A stretch of DNA of 64,000 nucleotides from Cepaea nemoralis. Lineage: Eukaryota; Mollusca; Gastropoda; Stylommatophora; Helicidae. Position 1 is the first letter of the stretch; the number at the start of each line of letters is the position of its first letter. The DNA is taken from positions 356,001 to 420,000 of the forward strand of contig JACEFZ010014551.1 of NCBI GenBank assembly GCA_014155875.1. The letters are read 5' to 3'. Below the pieces are notes generated by a model that ran no database searches, was not told the origin of the DNA, and worked only from the letters and a program-made list of their open reading frames with translations. Position numbers and translations under genes: made by a program. This document shows, piece after piece, positions 45,001 through 55,807 of this stretch.

Positions 45001-46693
45001 GTGTGACATTTTCAATGATGACATTTGATGGTGATGTTATGGTATCATCATTACATGAAGATGTTATGTCATGAGGTTTATCATTTACCTCAGGTAAATT
45101 ACCAATAATTATATCACAAACTGGACTGGTTAGTGCAGCGCACTTTACTTTCCCAGTGAGGAAAGGTGTATCAATATATGCCCATGCTAATGGGTATCTC
45201 TCAATATTGCCTGAGAATGTTCTACATGTTACGTGCCTGCCTGTGTAATCTGTAGGCAATATGAACGTTCTTTTCAGGCCAATGATTGTACTTCCTGTGT
45301 CGCGAAGGAATGTAGCATATTTGCCATTTACATATCCGTGATGGATGTTTATTCTGCCCTTTGAACCTATTACCGAATTAGCTTCTTCATTGGCAATAGG
45401 GATGGTATGACCGCATTTTAAAATACCATCTTCATAGAAAGTATTACAAACATAGCATTTGTTTGCGTTGAATATGTCAACAGCCTGTGCTGAGTTCACA
45501 GGATGTTTCTCTGGCTCTTCTTCTTCAGACGCGGAACTATCATACAAGGCGGCACCTGCTTTTTTGGTCATCTGCCTGCCCTCACAATCCCTCCGATGGT
45601 GTCCGAACGCCTTACAGAGAAAACATTTAGTCAACCCTTTGAAGGTTTCACGCTTCTGATTTTGTTGATTTACCCTGTGTTGTAAGTACGTCTTGTAACG
45701 AGGGTTTTTATCACACATCTCACTCTGATGATGAGAATATTTACAATACCCGCACTGATAAAACTTCTCAGAGGTAGGCTTACGAAATTTCTGCCTACTG
45801 TAGGGTTGTTTGTCATAATTAGCCGCTGCTACAAAGTTAATGTTAGTATCTTCAGTAGCAAAGCAATCTTTGTTGGCTGTGTAGTAAGCCGAACCCCGTC
45901 TTTCAATTTCATCCACACTAGAGCATTCATTCTCTAACAAAAATTTAGCAAAGGCTGAAGGAATAGATGACACAATTTTGTCTCTAATAATTAGATCTTC
46001 CAATCTCTGATAACTTTTTTCAATTTTGGCTGCTGACGTCCATTTGGTGAAAATATCTCGGACTAAGCAGAGGTAGTCAGAGAACGTTTGAGTCGGTTTT
46101 GGGCTCAATTTACTGAACTGTTCTCTGTAACCTGCCTCATCTAACATAAAATGTGCCATAATCTTAGATTTCAGATAATGGTAATCTTTTCTGAGGTCTT
46201 TGGGGATGGTTTCAATAACTTTAAGAGGTTCCCCTGACAAACTCCTCATGTACACAATATTCCATTCAGACAGTGGAACTTGATAATGTTCCATTGAAGT
46301 TTCAAAATTTTGGGTAAAGGCTGCAATGCAGTCACCAGAGGTATAATTACGTACAATACCTTGATATTTCTTATACTGGTTTTCTTTCTCCAGTCTTTCA
46401 GATTTCTTAAACTCTTTGTTAATGGCAGTCTCAGTGTCAAGTTGTTTCATCTTCAACTGTAACTCCAGTTCTTCTCTCTTACTCTGAGCTGCTATTTCTG
46501 CCTTCTTAAGTTCACTATCTATCTCAGCTTGCTTTAAGGCTGTTTCTGCCTCTACCTGCTTTAGAGATCTTTCAGCTGCTCTTTCTTCGCGTTCACAGTA
46601 TTCAGAGTATTTCTTCTCACTCCATTGTGTTAGTTCATCACCATGTAACTGTAACTTTATCCCCATATCAATGAAATCAAATAATGAAGACAT
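42023..46693 (-). CDS. gag-pol: Gag-Pol polyprotein with integrase before reverse transcriptase
   Basis: A single 1556-residue ORF. Residues 25-105 form a charged coiled coil. Residues 125-275 are a capsid resembling the SCAN domain (Y-R-E-Q-F, W-x-x-x-x, D-L-I-I-R-D-K-I and S-S-I-P). Two CX2CX4HX4C zinc knuckles start at 314 and 357. Aspartic protease D-T-G-S at 465-468. Integrase: H701, H708, C738 and C741 zinc site, then D771, D831 and E867 (DD35E), then a GPF-type module at about 1008. RT from about 1130, catalytic Y-I-D-D at 1278-1281. RNase H with D1433, E1474, D1499 and D1542. Integrase preceding RT is the Gmr1 arrangement. No frameshift separates gag and pol. The Met at 46693 is the first in-frame start before the coiled coil. 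All catalytic residues are present, so it may be active. Confidence 0.95.
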   Translation of the reverse strand: MSSLFDFIDMGIKLQLHGDELTQWSEKKYSEYCEREERAAERSLKQVEAETALKQAEIDSELKKAEIAAQSKREELELQLKMKQLDTETAINKEFKKSERLEKENQYKKYQGIVRNYTSGDCIAAFTQNFETSMEHYQVPLSEWNIVYMRSLSGEPLKVIETIPKDLRKDYHYLKSKIMAHFMLDEAGYREQFSKLSPKPTQTFSDYLCLVRDIFTKWTSAAKIEKSYQRLEDLIIRDKIVSSIPSAFAKFLLENECSSVDEIERRGSAYYTANKDCFATEDTNINFVAAANYDKQPYSRQKFRKPTSEKFYQCGYCKYSHHQSEMCDKNPRYKTYLQHRVNQQNQKRETFKGLTKCFLCKAFGHHRRDCEGRQMTKKAGAALYDSSASEEEEPEKHPVNSAQAVDIFNANKCYVCNTFYEDGILKCGHTIPIANEEANSVIGSKGRINIHHGYVNGKYATFLRDTGSTIIGLKRTFILPTDYTGRHVTCRTFSGNIERYPLAWAYIDTPFLTGKVKCAALTSPVCDIIIGNLPEVNDKPHDITSSCNDDTITSPSNVIIENVTPPIDFNVANVALSSHDIIETIVPSSSSDIIECVNAVTRATARVQDEVNQTEAIQLLSPVSLPTNTMKEAFVTAQKADPSLSKYFDLIGRKPKVTKNAKWHFAMKNDILTRYYTRGDNTTEQTVLPTSYRKQALHLAHDIPLAGHMAYVKTRSRLLTQFHWPKFCNDIKEYCRSCDTCQKLVKKGKHPQAKLQVTDLASRPFEKLSVDIVGPLSHTTTRGNKFILTVINQCSRWPEAIPLKNITANEIMEVFFHIFSRIGFPDTIQSDRGTQFIAASTQAFTKMLGVKQCFNSPYHPHSSGVIEKFNGDLKHMLAKVTQEHHNNWDVYLPAILFAYREVPHASTGFSPFELIYGAKPRGPLTIYHQMLTDSTPVLKPISSYSYVTSLRERIIKSCVIAKNALKLSGATYRQYADKGNRTITLTPGQDILLLLPSDRHLLTDSWQGPFKVTRQISPVDYEILIKNKHKIFHINMLRPYHNRDDEQDDTTACTVIIDHEDDDASDEIPTPALDTTDCLKEIKINPNLTQADTDSCKQLIQQYNTIFSNNPGQTELIQHHIALTSNTPIRCRPYTIPLHYKEQLHQEIINLEKNNIIRRSQSDYSSPMVIVRKKDNTIRLCIDYRKLNKITVLDLEPMANTDDLLTELTDASFFTTVDMVKGYWQIAVDEQSRHLTAFATPWGLYEWCKLPFGLVNAPATFVRMTRLLLRDIPNIICYIDDICIHTETMTEHIKTLDQTFERIKQHGLTVKPAKVDIAYQEISFLGYKISNGFVTTDDKIVSKILKLSLPTTKNQVRSFLGLINYYRQFIPDFSELTEVFTNLLTKDKPEKIVHDQCLKIAFHKVLSCFSDKNKQNLILKLPDIRLPFRLRTDASSVAIGAVLLQEYNNILHPVYFVSRKLKARERAWSIPQLEALALVVGITKLSRFLLGRHFIVESDSSPLRWMNSGVPSNHMIARWSLKLQDYSFEVRHIPGRTNSIADLLSRCPTDPVSTNV

Positions 46694-47525
46694 GATGGAA
46701 AAATGTCAATGAAATACCAGCCACACACAATATGTTATAAGTGGTTAGTAATCAACAAGTTACAATCTGTTTATATGGACGATATGTGCCTAAAAATGCA
46801 TTTTTAAAGTATACGAAAAGGAAAAGTATACTCAAGTGCCCTGGATGCGGTGAAGAACGGTTGGAAATCGGGCTAGGAACTGTAGGGTCGCTACCTCAGA
46901 CTACAAATGACCTCTACGGCAAGGTTTCGGATGGTACGGAAAAACCTGCTTTTATTTTGGAAGAAGATAAATTAGCGTCTATTTGTTGGTGTGTGCCTGC
47001 TTGTCACTAAGTGTTGATTAGGTTTGTATGGCGTTGAGTATAATTGTATGTCGTAAGTTTGTCCGTCAACAATTTTTTTACAATACACGTTACTTTCTTT
47101 CCAAACACTTTTCGCGTTCCACAAACTCAATTCGCAAAGACAATCTACAAGTATCTTAACACTCTACAACATTGATGACACATCACTTACATCAAGATGA
47201 CATTCAGTAAGGACATAGACATCAAGTTTACAAGATGGCGACAAGGTCAAAATGGCGACAAGATCACAATGTCGACAAGGTCAAAACGGTGACAAGTTTC
47301 ACAAATCACAAATGTTTTACACGCTTACAGGATCAAACAGAATGTATGCATTGTACGTTTACAAATGGTCTTACACATGTTTAAATAATGTAGTAACAAT
47401 CAAAATGAGCCTTCCATGATCACATTTAAGTTTAAATCTAATTAAATTAAACGTTCAACAAGGACAAGCTATTCACGTTCAAATATAACTAAATTAAAGC
47501 TGGACGAGCCCTCCACGTTCACACA
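46694..47525 (-). other. 5' leader of the LTR retrotransposon
   Basis: About 830 bp from the 5' LTR to the Gag start. The base sequence next to the LTR (TGTGTGAACGTGGAGGGC on the minus strand) is not an obvious canonical primer-binding site, so the priming tRNA is undetermined. TCAAAATGGCGACAAG-like repeats occur at 47232-47295. An 89-codon plus ORF at 46741-47010 is antisense and unrecognised. Confidence 0.7.
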
Positions 47526-48027
47526 TGTCAGGGTCTTAAACTTGGCTCGCTTTCCTAACAAGTGTGAGACAGTACAAATACAACGTGATTTGACGTAAGA
47601 CTCAACGACACATCGTTCGGTGGATTTATTAACATATCAAATACAGAACGATGATCACAAATACATATAATGGATACTTTACAACTTACATCCACAATAC
47701 AGTCACAAGTCTGACTCGCAAGATGTCCAGACACTCGCCTTTTTAATACAGAAACCATACAACGCCTTTCTCACACGTCCGTCATGTTCCGTGTCCCAGA
47801 GCTGTCTGGACCTGGTTCGCAACTTGCCTCCTGCCTGACGTGGCGTCACGTGGCAGCCGTACGTCTTGCGTTGGCGGCCTGACCGCTGGTCAGCCAGCGA
47901 TCTCGCAGGCCGATAACTCCTATTTGCCTGGCGGCGCAACGAAGTTGTTGCATCCCTTACTGGGAGCTCAGTCGCCTGGCGGTCGTAACGATGTCCCTGC
48001 ATCGCTGTCCCCTGTCGGACTCTGACA
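47526..48027 (-). repeat. 5' LTR
   Basis: Near-identical to 40124-40624. Differences seen are CTTTTTAATA against CTTTCAATA and CCGTACGTC against CCGTGCGTC. It would hold the promoter; no TATA box was assigned. Confidence 0.9.
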
Positions 48028-48032
48028 AAGAC

Positions 48033-48416
48033 GATGTTAAAATATACAAAGAAATAGGAGATAAATGCATTTTAAAAATGTGTTAAATCAGCATTGCAAT
48101 AAAATTGAATTAAGTTCTAATAAAGAATTTTTAAAAATATGCACAGACAAATAATGCAGTTGAAAGGAAGACAAACATGAGTAAGAACAAGATGTTTGAA
48201 AAATAAAGCTAGAAGGTGTTTTGTTTTTTAAATGAAAAATGTAATACAATATGACATCGACGTCTACTCAGATTTATAATGAGAAGAACAAGAAGAAAAG
48301 CAAAAATGAAAATAAGAACGGCATAAATTTGTAAATGGAAAAGGTATAAACAACGCAATCATAACAGTGAGAATAAAACAGTGAGAATAAAAGAACAAAC
48401 AATTACAACCAAAAAT
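48033..48416 (+). pseudogene. LINE C, 5' part (decayed endonuclease start)
   Basis: A-rich sequence encoding K-M-K-I-R-T-A at about 48305, reminiscent of the RTE endonuclease start, then G-I-N-N-A-I-I-T-V-R-I-K up to T-K-N at 48416. The frame continues directly into N-E-Q-E-C-E-E-F-Y-E-D at 49167 once the 738-bp insert is skipped. Much of the first 100 residues is missing, and a stop lies near 48318. Confidence 0.55.
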
Positions 48417-49154
48417 AGTCAGGTCTAGTCAGATATGACTGAGCTACCTGTATACAAGTAGACGGTACTACCTGCTTTCTGTTAGCGCCGAACGTTGGGC
48501 GGCGCTTACCAAACCCGACACCCCACATTGTGCCAACGGCTTCGGGCCGAAGAACGCAATTGGGAGGGTACAAGCCTTACCCTGGTGCGAGGAAATGCAA
48601 CCTAAAGGCACAATGTCATGGCAGGGCAGACCAGGCCCTAAGCCTTAGTTGGCTGATGGTCTAGGATCAAAGCTCCGACAGGCGGACAGTTAGAGCATTG
48701 CTTTGTTGATCCGGCAGCCTCTGCAGCTTGTCTTGTTCTAGATGTAGCGGTGTTACCTTTCCTCTGGAGTGAACTAGGCAGGCCGAGAGAGGGATCATGC
48801 TGCATGGGCAACACATGATCTCTATATTTTAGCCCAGGCTTTGTGCTATGGAGAGGCAATAACTCCATCCCTGGTCTTAACTGGTCTCGGAATCAAAGCG
48901 AGAGGCAACTGATACGGGTTATAAGTCCCTTGTCAATTGGCGTAGACATGGGGCACCACGCGTTGCCTCTGACGGTGGGAGACACCTACAGGTGTCACTG
49001 ATCAGTTACCGCCCACCTCAAGCTGGGCAGACCCCGGCCAATTTGGTGCTGATCCGCCACAGCCTGCCTGCTTCAATGGGTGCTTGGGGCTAGGACAAAA
49101 TCTGGATCGCAGGCTGTAAAACCAATGCACCAGGTACAAATAAAGAAAAATGAA
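48417..49154 (+). mobile_element. LINE A 5'-UTR-only insertion
   Basis: This 738-bp block is highly similar to the reverse complement of 5725-6466, the LINE A 5' UTR, but contains none of its coding region. It ends in an A-rich tract (AAATAAAGAAAAATGAA). TACAACCAAAAAT at 48404-48416 and 49155-49167 is a perfect 13-bp direct repeat around it, and the LINE C frame is continuous across it. So it integrated on its own by retrotransposition. It could be a prematurely polyadenylated LINE A transcript or a SINE-like element based on the UTR. Confidence 0.75.
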
Positions 49155-49167
49155 TACAACCAAAAAT

Positions 49168-51790
49168 GAGCAAGAATGCGAGGAATTCTACGAAGACATC
49201 CATGACGTGCTAAATAAAATAAATAAGCAGGACAACATCATAGATATGGGAGACTTCAATGCAAGACTAGGACATAACACAGTGCGCATAGAAAAACATC
49301 TGGGGGAATTTGAAGATTAGCATGATGAAAGGAATGATAACGGATGTAGACTGATAGAGCTATGCAGCCAACACGACATCTATATAACAAACACATTCTA
49401 TAAACATAAAGACTCACAAATATACACCAGGTGTAAATGGAACAATCTAGATACTAAAAGCCAAATTGATTTTATATTAACAAGAAGTAATAGAAAGGGA
49501 AGTATATTAGAACGAACGAACGAAGAGATGCAAGGGCAGTGCCAAATTTAAGCATAAATACAGACCAGAAAGCAGTGGCTGCCACAATAAGAACCATCAG
49601 AAGAAGAAAGCAAAGAGCAGGAAAATACATGCCATGCGAATCAGTAAACTTAAAAAATCTTAAAGACGAGGCAGTAAGGGAAAATTATGAGAAAGAACTT
49701 ACTGAAATCTTTGTAAAATTACCTATAGAAAGAAAAACAGTGGAAGAAGAATGGGAGATGTTCAAATCAAGTGTTTTAAATAATGCAAAACTAACATGTG
49801 GAACCAAAAAAAAACGCAAAACACGGATAAAGAAAATAACACGTTGGTGGAACGGAAAGGTAAAGAAAGCGGTAAAAGACAAAAAGGAAAAATATAAAAA
49901 GTGGTTGAAGAGCAAACAGGAATGTGATTACATAGAATATAGAATAGTGAGAAGACATGTGAACAGAATAGTAAAGAGGGAAAAACAAAAAGACTGGGAA
50001 GAGTATGGAGAAACCCTAAATCAAAGCTACAAAGAGGCAACTAGAAACTTCTACAAAAAGATAAGTGCAATGCGAACTAGAGGAGGAACCTTTGACCCAG
50101 CTGAAATACTTAACAGCGAACATGTAGAACCAATAACTGAACAAACACACATCCTAATAAGATGGAAGCAGTATTTTGAACAACTTCTCAACATCCCATC
50201 AGATGTCAAGAAACCTACACAGATGCCACCGAAGAACTTGAATCAGACATACTAAAAGTAGAAATTATAGAAGCCATCAGATTAGCCCCATTGAACAAAT
50301 CACCAGGACAAGATGAAATACCAAATGAATTAATTAAAGCAGCAAGAGAAGTAGGAATAGCATGGCTACATAGACTATTCAATCATGATTGGGTAGAACA
50401 ACAGACACCACGAGACTGGGGAAACGCCATAATTATCCCAATTTGGAAAAACAAAGGCAGCAAAAGAGATTGCACACAATACAGAGGCATTTCACTGTTG
50501 AGTCACACTGGGAAAATATTTTGCAAAATTCTTGAGAAAAGATTACGAACTACTATAGAACCTCAGCTAAGCGAAACACAACTTGGATTTAGGAAAAACA
50601 AAGGATGCACAGATGCCATTTTTGCTCTTAGACAACTTATAGAAAAATCAATCGAATTCAATGAAACACTCTACTTAGCCTTTGTCGACCAAGAAAAGGC
50701 ATTTGATAGAGTAGATAGAAACAAGCTGTGGGAAATCCTTAAACAATATGGAGTGAGTACACATCTAACAAACCTATGTAGAAGCTTATACAACAACAGT
50801 GAATGCATAGTGAGAGCAACTGGAGGACACTCAGAACCCTTCACCATAAGATCTGGAGTACGACAAGGTTGTGTCCTGTCCCCTCTCTTGTTCATAACAT
50901 ATATAGACAACATATGTAAAGAAACCAGCCAAACAGAGACCGCAAGAATACCGCATGATGAGAACACATTAGAAGAACCATCTGCAAATCTAACCATTAG
51001 AGAACTCCTGTTTGCGGACGACCAAGCACTACTAGCAAAATCAGAAGCTGAATTACAAGACCACATGAATAGTCTAAACGAAATGTGTAGGGAACATAAC
51101 ATGAAAATTAGCACAAGCAAAACAGATGTAATGACTATAACTAAAGAAGAAAAAACAACAACAATTCACCTAAACGAACATACCCTTGAAACAAGTAAAG
51201 AGTTTCAAGTACCTAGGAAGTATAATATCATCAAATGGCAGATTAGAAGACGAGATCGAAAGTAGATGCAATAAGGCAAACCAACTCATTGGACAAATGG
51301 CACCAATACTAAAGAACAAACATGTATCAATGACTACTAAGAAAGCACTTTACAATACAATCTTCCTACCAACTCTATGCTACCAATGCTAAACCTGGAC
51401 AATGACAGAAAAAGAGAAAAGAAAAATCACAACAGAAATGAGATTCCTGTGAAGAATACTCAACGTATCAAGAAGAGATAAGATCAGAAATGAAGAAACC
51501 AGGACTAAAGTGGGGGTTATAGCTGCACTAGATTTTATTAGAAAGCAGCAAGTCAAATGGTTTGGCCACGCAAGTAGGTTACCATCCAACAGCATACCAC
51601 AACAAGCAATGATGTACAGACCAGATGGAAACAGAGGAAGAGGCCGACCACGTAAACGTTGGACGGAGGGAATAGCAGAGTCCATGGGAATATCGATACA
51701 TGAAGCCTATAACCTTGCACTCTCACGATGTTTATATTCCACCTCGACACCGCAAGGTACAAGAGGAACATGATGAGATGAGATAAACAA
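49168..51790 (+). pseudogene. LINE C: RTE-type endonuclease and reverse transcriptase
   Basis: Starts inside the endonuclease (D-M-G-D-F-N-A-R-L-G at 49246, Q-I-D-F-I-L at 49462). 49539-50255 is the basic linker. 50291-51265 holds the RT: S-P-G-Q-D-E-I-P-N-E, Y-R-G-I-S-L-L, F-V-D-Q-E-K-A-F-D-R-V, G-V-R-Q-G-C-V-L-S-P and L-F-A-D-D-Q-A-L-L. 51186-51392 holds Y-L-G-S-I-I, and 51510-51773 holds V-K-W-F-G-H-A and G-R-G-R-P-R-K-R-W. The end lies near 51785 after GGTACAAGAGGAACATGATG. Stops and frameshifts occur, but the 324-codon RT frame is open. It is more A-rich than LINE A and B and lacks the C-terminal finger, so it is a separate family. Confidence 0.85.
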
Positions 51791-51926
51791 CGCATTATAA
51801 ACTTTTGTAAGACTGATAGAGAAATGGAAAAGAGACACGCGAAGGAACCCTCGCCGACGATGGATCAGAGGAGACGGTGGGAAACCCCTCTAACGATGGA
51901 TGAGAGAGATGCGAATATCTAGAATA

Positions 51927-53015
51927 CCATTCTAGCAATATCAAGTGTGATCTCATGATAGCAGTGGCACAACTGGAGAAGATAATAAAGTGGGTGATCT
52001 GATGATGCAACATCGATTGTTGTATTAACAATTAGATATTTAGTCACCTTTAAGAATAATGAGGCAACACAAGAATGATCATGCCAGTCACCAAGGGTAC
52101 CTCAGAATAGCATAGTACAACTAGAGGGGCAAGGGTGGATAATTTGATGGAAGACATTTATGACATCATGGTGTTTAATTCAGGTGTTATATTGTATGTG
52201 CTCATTGCTTCATGTGTTTAATATGTCTTCCTTTTATAATTATAATCATAGATTGTGTTTTCCATTGTTACAGGAGCAGCTGACTAGTTAGTGTCAGCAA
52301 GCCTGGGTTCTGGTGGGATTAGTAAATTGTGTCACAACTCTGTGTTTATGTTTGTGTCTTGGGGTTTATGTTGTGTAACCTATAGTGTTTTGTAGGCCTT
52401 ATTGTCTGTGCGGTGTTGCTTGTATCCAGGTTCTTTATTGTGTCAGTCTAACCAGCTATTGCTTGGAGCACTTGGGTTGTGGTACTTGTGTCCCCTGTTG
52501 TCTTAAGTGCTGTTGATTGGTGAGGGTTACCCACCGTTGTTGTTTGATATATACAGTTGTCTGTTGTATCTGTTATTGCAATGTGTTATCAAACATGTTC
52601 TGTTAGAAGAAATAAATAAAGAGCTTGTTTATTTGTCCTTGAGTTGTTCGTTTAGTCTCTTTTAGTTTTTACTTTTTACAGTCACTATTTCTACCACAAT
52701 CTAACACTTAATCCAATGTCTGGGTCTCAAATATGACAGTCAGTCCAGAGTTGAGGCCCCTGCCTGAGATCTCGTATATCTTCTTATCTAATCACTATCA
52801 TCTTTTTTTGTTGGTTGAGGCGGTGTGAGGTTCTCATCTCTTATTCACTATTTTTCTTCTTTGGCCGCATCGAAGTCAGAACTACTCTTTACCTCTTAGC
52901 ACCGTAGTGAAGGAAGCATCAGTCTTTATGATTGTCTCCCTTTCTCTTTTACCATCGGCTACATAAGGTATATCCAGTAGCCACGGAGAGCTGAACACAA
53001 CCATTGTAATGTAAG
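51927..53015 (+). repeat. 1.09-kb direct duplication, copy 1
   Basis: Matches 55808-56891 over its whole length with mostly 1-3-base indels. Internal landmarks are a TATATA at about 52547, AATAAATAAA at about 52610 followed by a T/G-rich stretch, and the end GAACACAACCATTGTAATGT. The ends are not TG...CA, so calling it an LTR is not supported, although the TATA and AATAAA spacing looks LTR-like. Confidence 0.85.
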
Positions 53016-55807
53016 TGTGATAGCGCCAAACCAACGAAATTTTGGTTTGGTCTATCTCGAGTTAAAAACCTGGCCACACCGGAACTCGGCTTAACAAAGG
53101 AATCGGAAGCCAGTTTTGTTTTAGCAGTCCTTTGTGCTGATGAGAGATGCGGGCAGCATGGCCTTCAGTTCAGGGCTGTTCTGGTGTGGGAACAATTCCC
53201 TGAGTTGATCTGTGTCAACTAATGTTGTGACAAAACTGTAAGTTTTAACTGATTAAGTTTAAAATGTTTAATTTAATAAATATTTGTTAAATCGCAGCAC
53301 ACGCCATGTTACAGGCTTGAAAAGCGTTTGCGTGGGAAAACCGATGTGTGTGAACAAAGCTGTTAGGCAGAGTGGTAGGAACAAAGAAATATAAATAGAT
53401 AATGTAGATGAGTATTACTAAAGTGAGCTGTTCTACAGATCAATGTAACGTCCCTGAGGTTTTAGGAATATAACATTTAATTCATAGAGATGTCAGCAAT
53501 CAGACAATGGTGATGTGAAATATGTAGGAATAGGTCATTGATGGCGGTTAAGTATCATAGAGACTGGTCATGTCATGCCAGCCATGCTGGCACAAGATTA
53601 TTTTGTTGGGAATTATTTTACATGGTTATCCTATGGCATTAATGTGTTACTGGCTAAATAGATATGTGGGAGATTCACCAAAATATACAATGTGTGGGGT
53701 CATAAATTAGTTTATAGTAAAGACTGAAATAATGCCACATGGTGCCATGCAGGCCATGTTGGCATGGAAGGGAGTAAGTGCTTGTGAGGTTGCTAGAAAT
53801 GAAGGTTACTTAACAACAGAGTGGTGAGAATCATATGTGTATACAGCAGCAAGATATGTTTACAGGATTATTCTGTGATTATGGTGAGCATCACATTGGA
53901 TGTTTGGTCAAGTGTTGGGTATGAACACTCCAAAGCAACAATGAGTAGGGGAAAATAACCATAATATATGTGTAATATTTATGACATGTGTAAAGCAGGG
54001 AAGGGTACTTACATGTTATATGTGGCGATGATGGGTTAATGGTTAATATATGTAGTTAGGCCACATAAATAGTAATTGGGGAGAAATGAATACATTGATG
54101 CTATGTACTTTTAGTAGGTACACAGTTAACTAGAATAGCCTGAATGAATCACTTCAGTGCCCTTTAATGTTAGAATTATACACAATTTGGCAGTTCAACA
54201 ATATTCAACATAGTACAGGAATTGGGTGTTCAGCAGTAAGTGAAGTCTGGCATCACATCTGTTAACAGAATGCAGTAATGTTTGTGTAGGTGTATCAAGT
54301 TGTTGATGGAATCAGTGACTGAGATTCTGTCCTAAGTTAAGCATGGCGGTTGTCGCACGGTGGAGAGGATGTGATTTAGTACTGCGTACCACCCTTCGCA
54401 GAGATATTAATATGTATTTGTCGTGTGACATGAAGCGTAAGATGGCAAAATTTATAACCGGTGTATCATAGGAAGAATGGTGGGGAACAGAGCGCACGAC
54501 TGTACATTTGCTGTCCACTCACAAATAATATTACACTGATTGTGTTGAGCCTTGAATAACACTTATTGGTCATTAGTGTGTAATAATGACATAATATATA
54601 TAGTACACTGGTTGTTATACTAGTGCTGATATTTTGTTTCTGCCCATGAACATGGTTATGACATAATATATATAGTACACTGGTTGTTATATTAGTGCTG
54701 ATATTCTGTTTCTGCCCATTAACATGGTTATGCTTTGATCCTGTCTCATATGAATGGCACTCTGGCCACTATTTTGTGTACTTTCACTTGGTAATATTGT
54801 GTGTTTATTTTATGAGCTATCTTAGGGGCCTCAAAGAGGGCCTCAATTGAGTTCCTGTGTAATACATGTTTATCTTTATCCTTAACTTTCTGTGAATGTT
54901 GTGATTATTCTATTTGGAAGGTTACATTGTCACATTCTACAAATATGGTAATTCCACTGGGTATATGTGTCTGTTGCTTTTCATAGTTAGACATGTTTTG
55001 CTTGTTGGTTGTTAGTTGGTGATGCTAATCAAATGCTGTAACTTGCATGATATCATATGAGTGCTGGTATTCTTCATGCAAACTTGGGAATTGTTGGGGT
55101 AGTTGTCCAGTGAAGCCTCCGTGTTGAGGCAACTCTATGTCTGATGGTGGTGGAGTCCATAATGTTGTGTATTGTTGTATCGGTGTAGAGCGTACTGTCA
55201 GATGTGGAGCACAGGAGTACAGCCTGTCAATATATGTTTTATATTAGGAAAAAGAGTACGGTGTGTTAGAAAAACAGTTGCCGGTGTGCGTAACAGTGCG
55301 TAGAGCATTAGACTGAGGATATAATAGGTGGTGTTTGATTGTGGCTCTATCATGGACTGAACATTGATAGTGTTCTATGAACATGTGGTTTATAGGGAAT
55401 ATTGTGTTGTCCTGTGTTACCGGTGACTTGGTACAAATTAATGTGTAAAATACTCTGTAAGGTGTGAACAGGGAACTGATTATGGGTTCCTTGGTAAAGG
55501 TAGCTATTTTGGTAGGCAGGGAAGGTAACCCAATTTGTCAGCACACAGATGTCATTCTGGTGTGTGTCAACTGAATCAGTGTTGAGATGTTGTGTTTGTT
55601 TGCAGTGTCTGATGTGTGTTAACCAAATGTGTTGTGATGTTGTGGCAGTTTGCAGTGGCTGATGTATGTACTCTGTTATATGTAGCTATGTGTTTACAGC
55701 TGGACAAATGAGATCAATCTTCCACTGCTTGTGTGTGTAGGAGCTGTGTGGTGTAGTTACATTGAATTGAGAAGGTGGAGCAGATTGACATTGTTGCATT
55801 AGGTGGT
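53016..55807 (+). other. G/T-rich 2.8-kb segment between direct repeats
   Basis: No gene recognised on either strand. The plus strand is rich in G and T and poor in C. A 72-bp unit starting ATGACATAATATATATAGTA is repeated twice at 54586-54729. A looser duplication with TTTGCAGTG and CTGATGT lies at 55560-55670. Confidence 0.6.

Larger units (their letters stand above)
40124..48027 (-). mobile_element. Complete Gmr1-type Ty3/gypsy LTR retrotransposon
   Basis: A 7904-bp element on the minus strand with LTRs of 501 bp (40124-40624) and 502 bp (47526-48027), TGTCA...TGACA ends, 5-bp target duplication AAGAC, and one intact 1556-codon Gag-Pol ORF. The LTRs differ by two substitutions and one 1-bp indel that I can see, so the insertion is recent. 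The leader before the ORF is about 830 bp, and the stretch from stop to 3' LTR is about 1.4 kb with no env-like ORF. Pol order is protease, integrase, reverse transcriptase, RNase H. Confidence 0.95.

Noticed and set aside
43000..46000. Plus-strand ORFs of 60-82 codons opposite the Gag-Pol ORF
   Set aside because: They are antisense shadows of the long intact minus-strand ORF.
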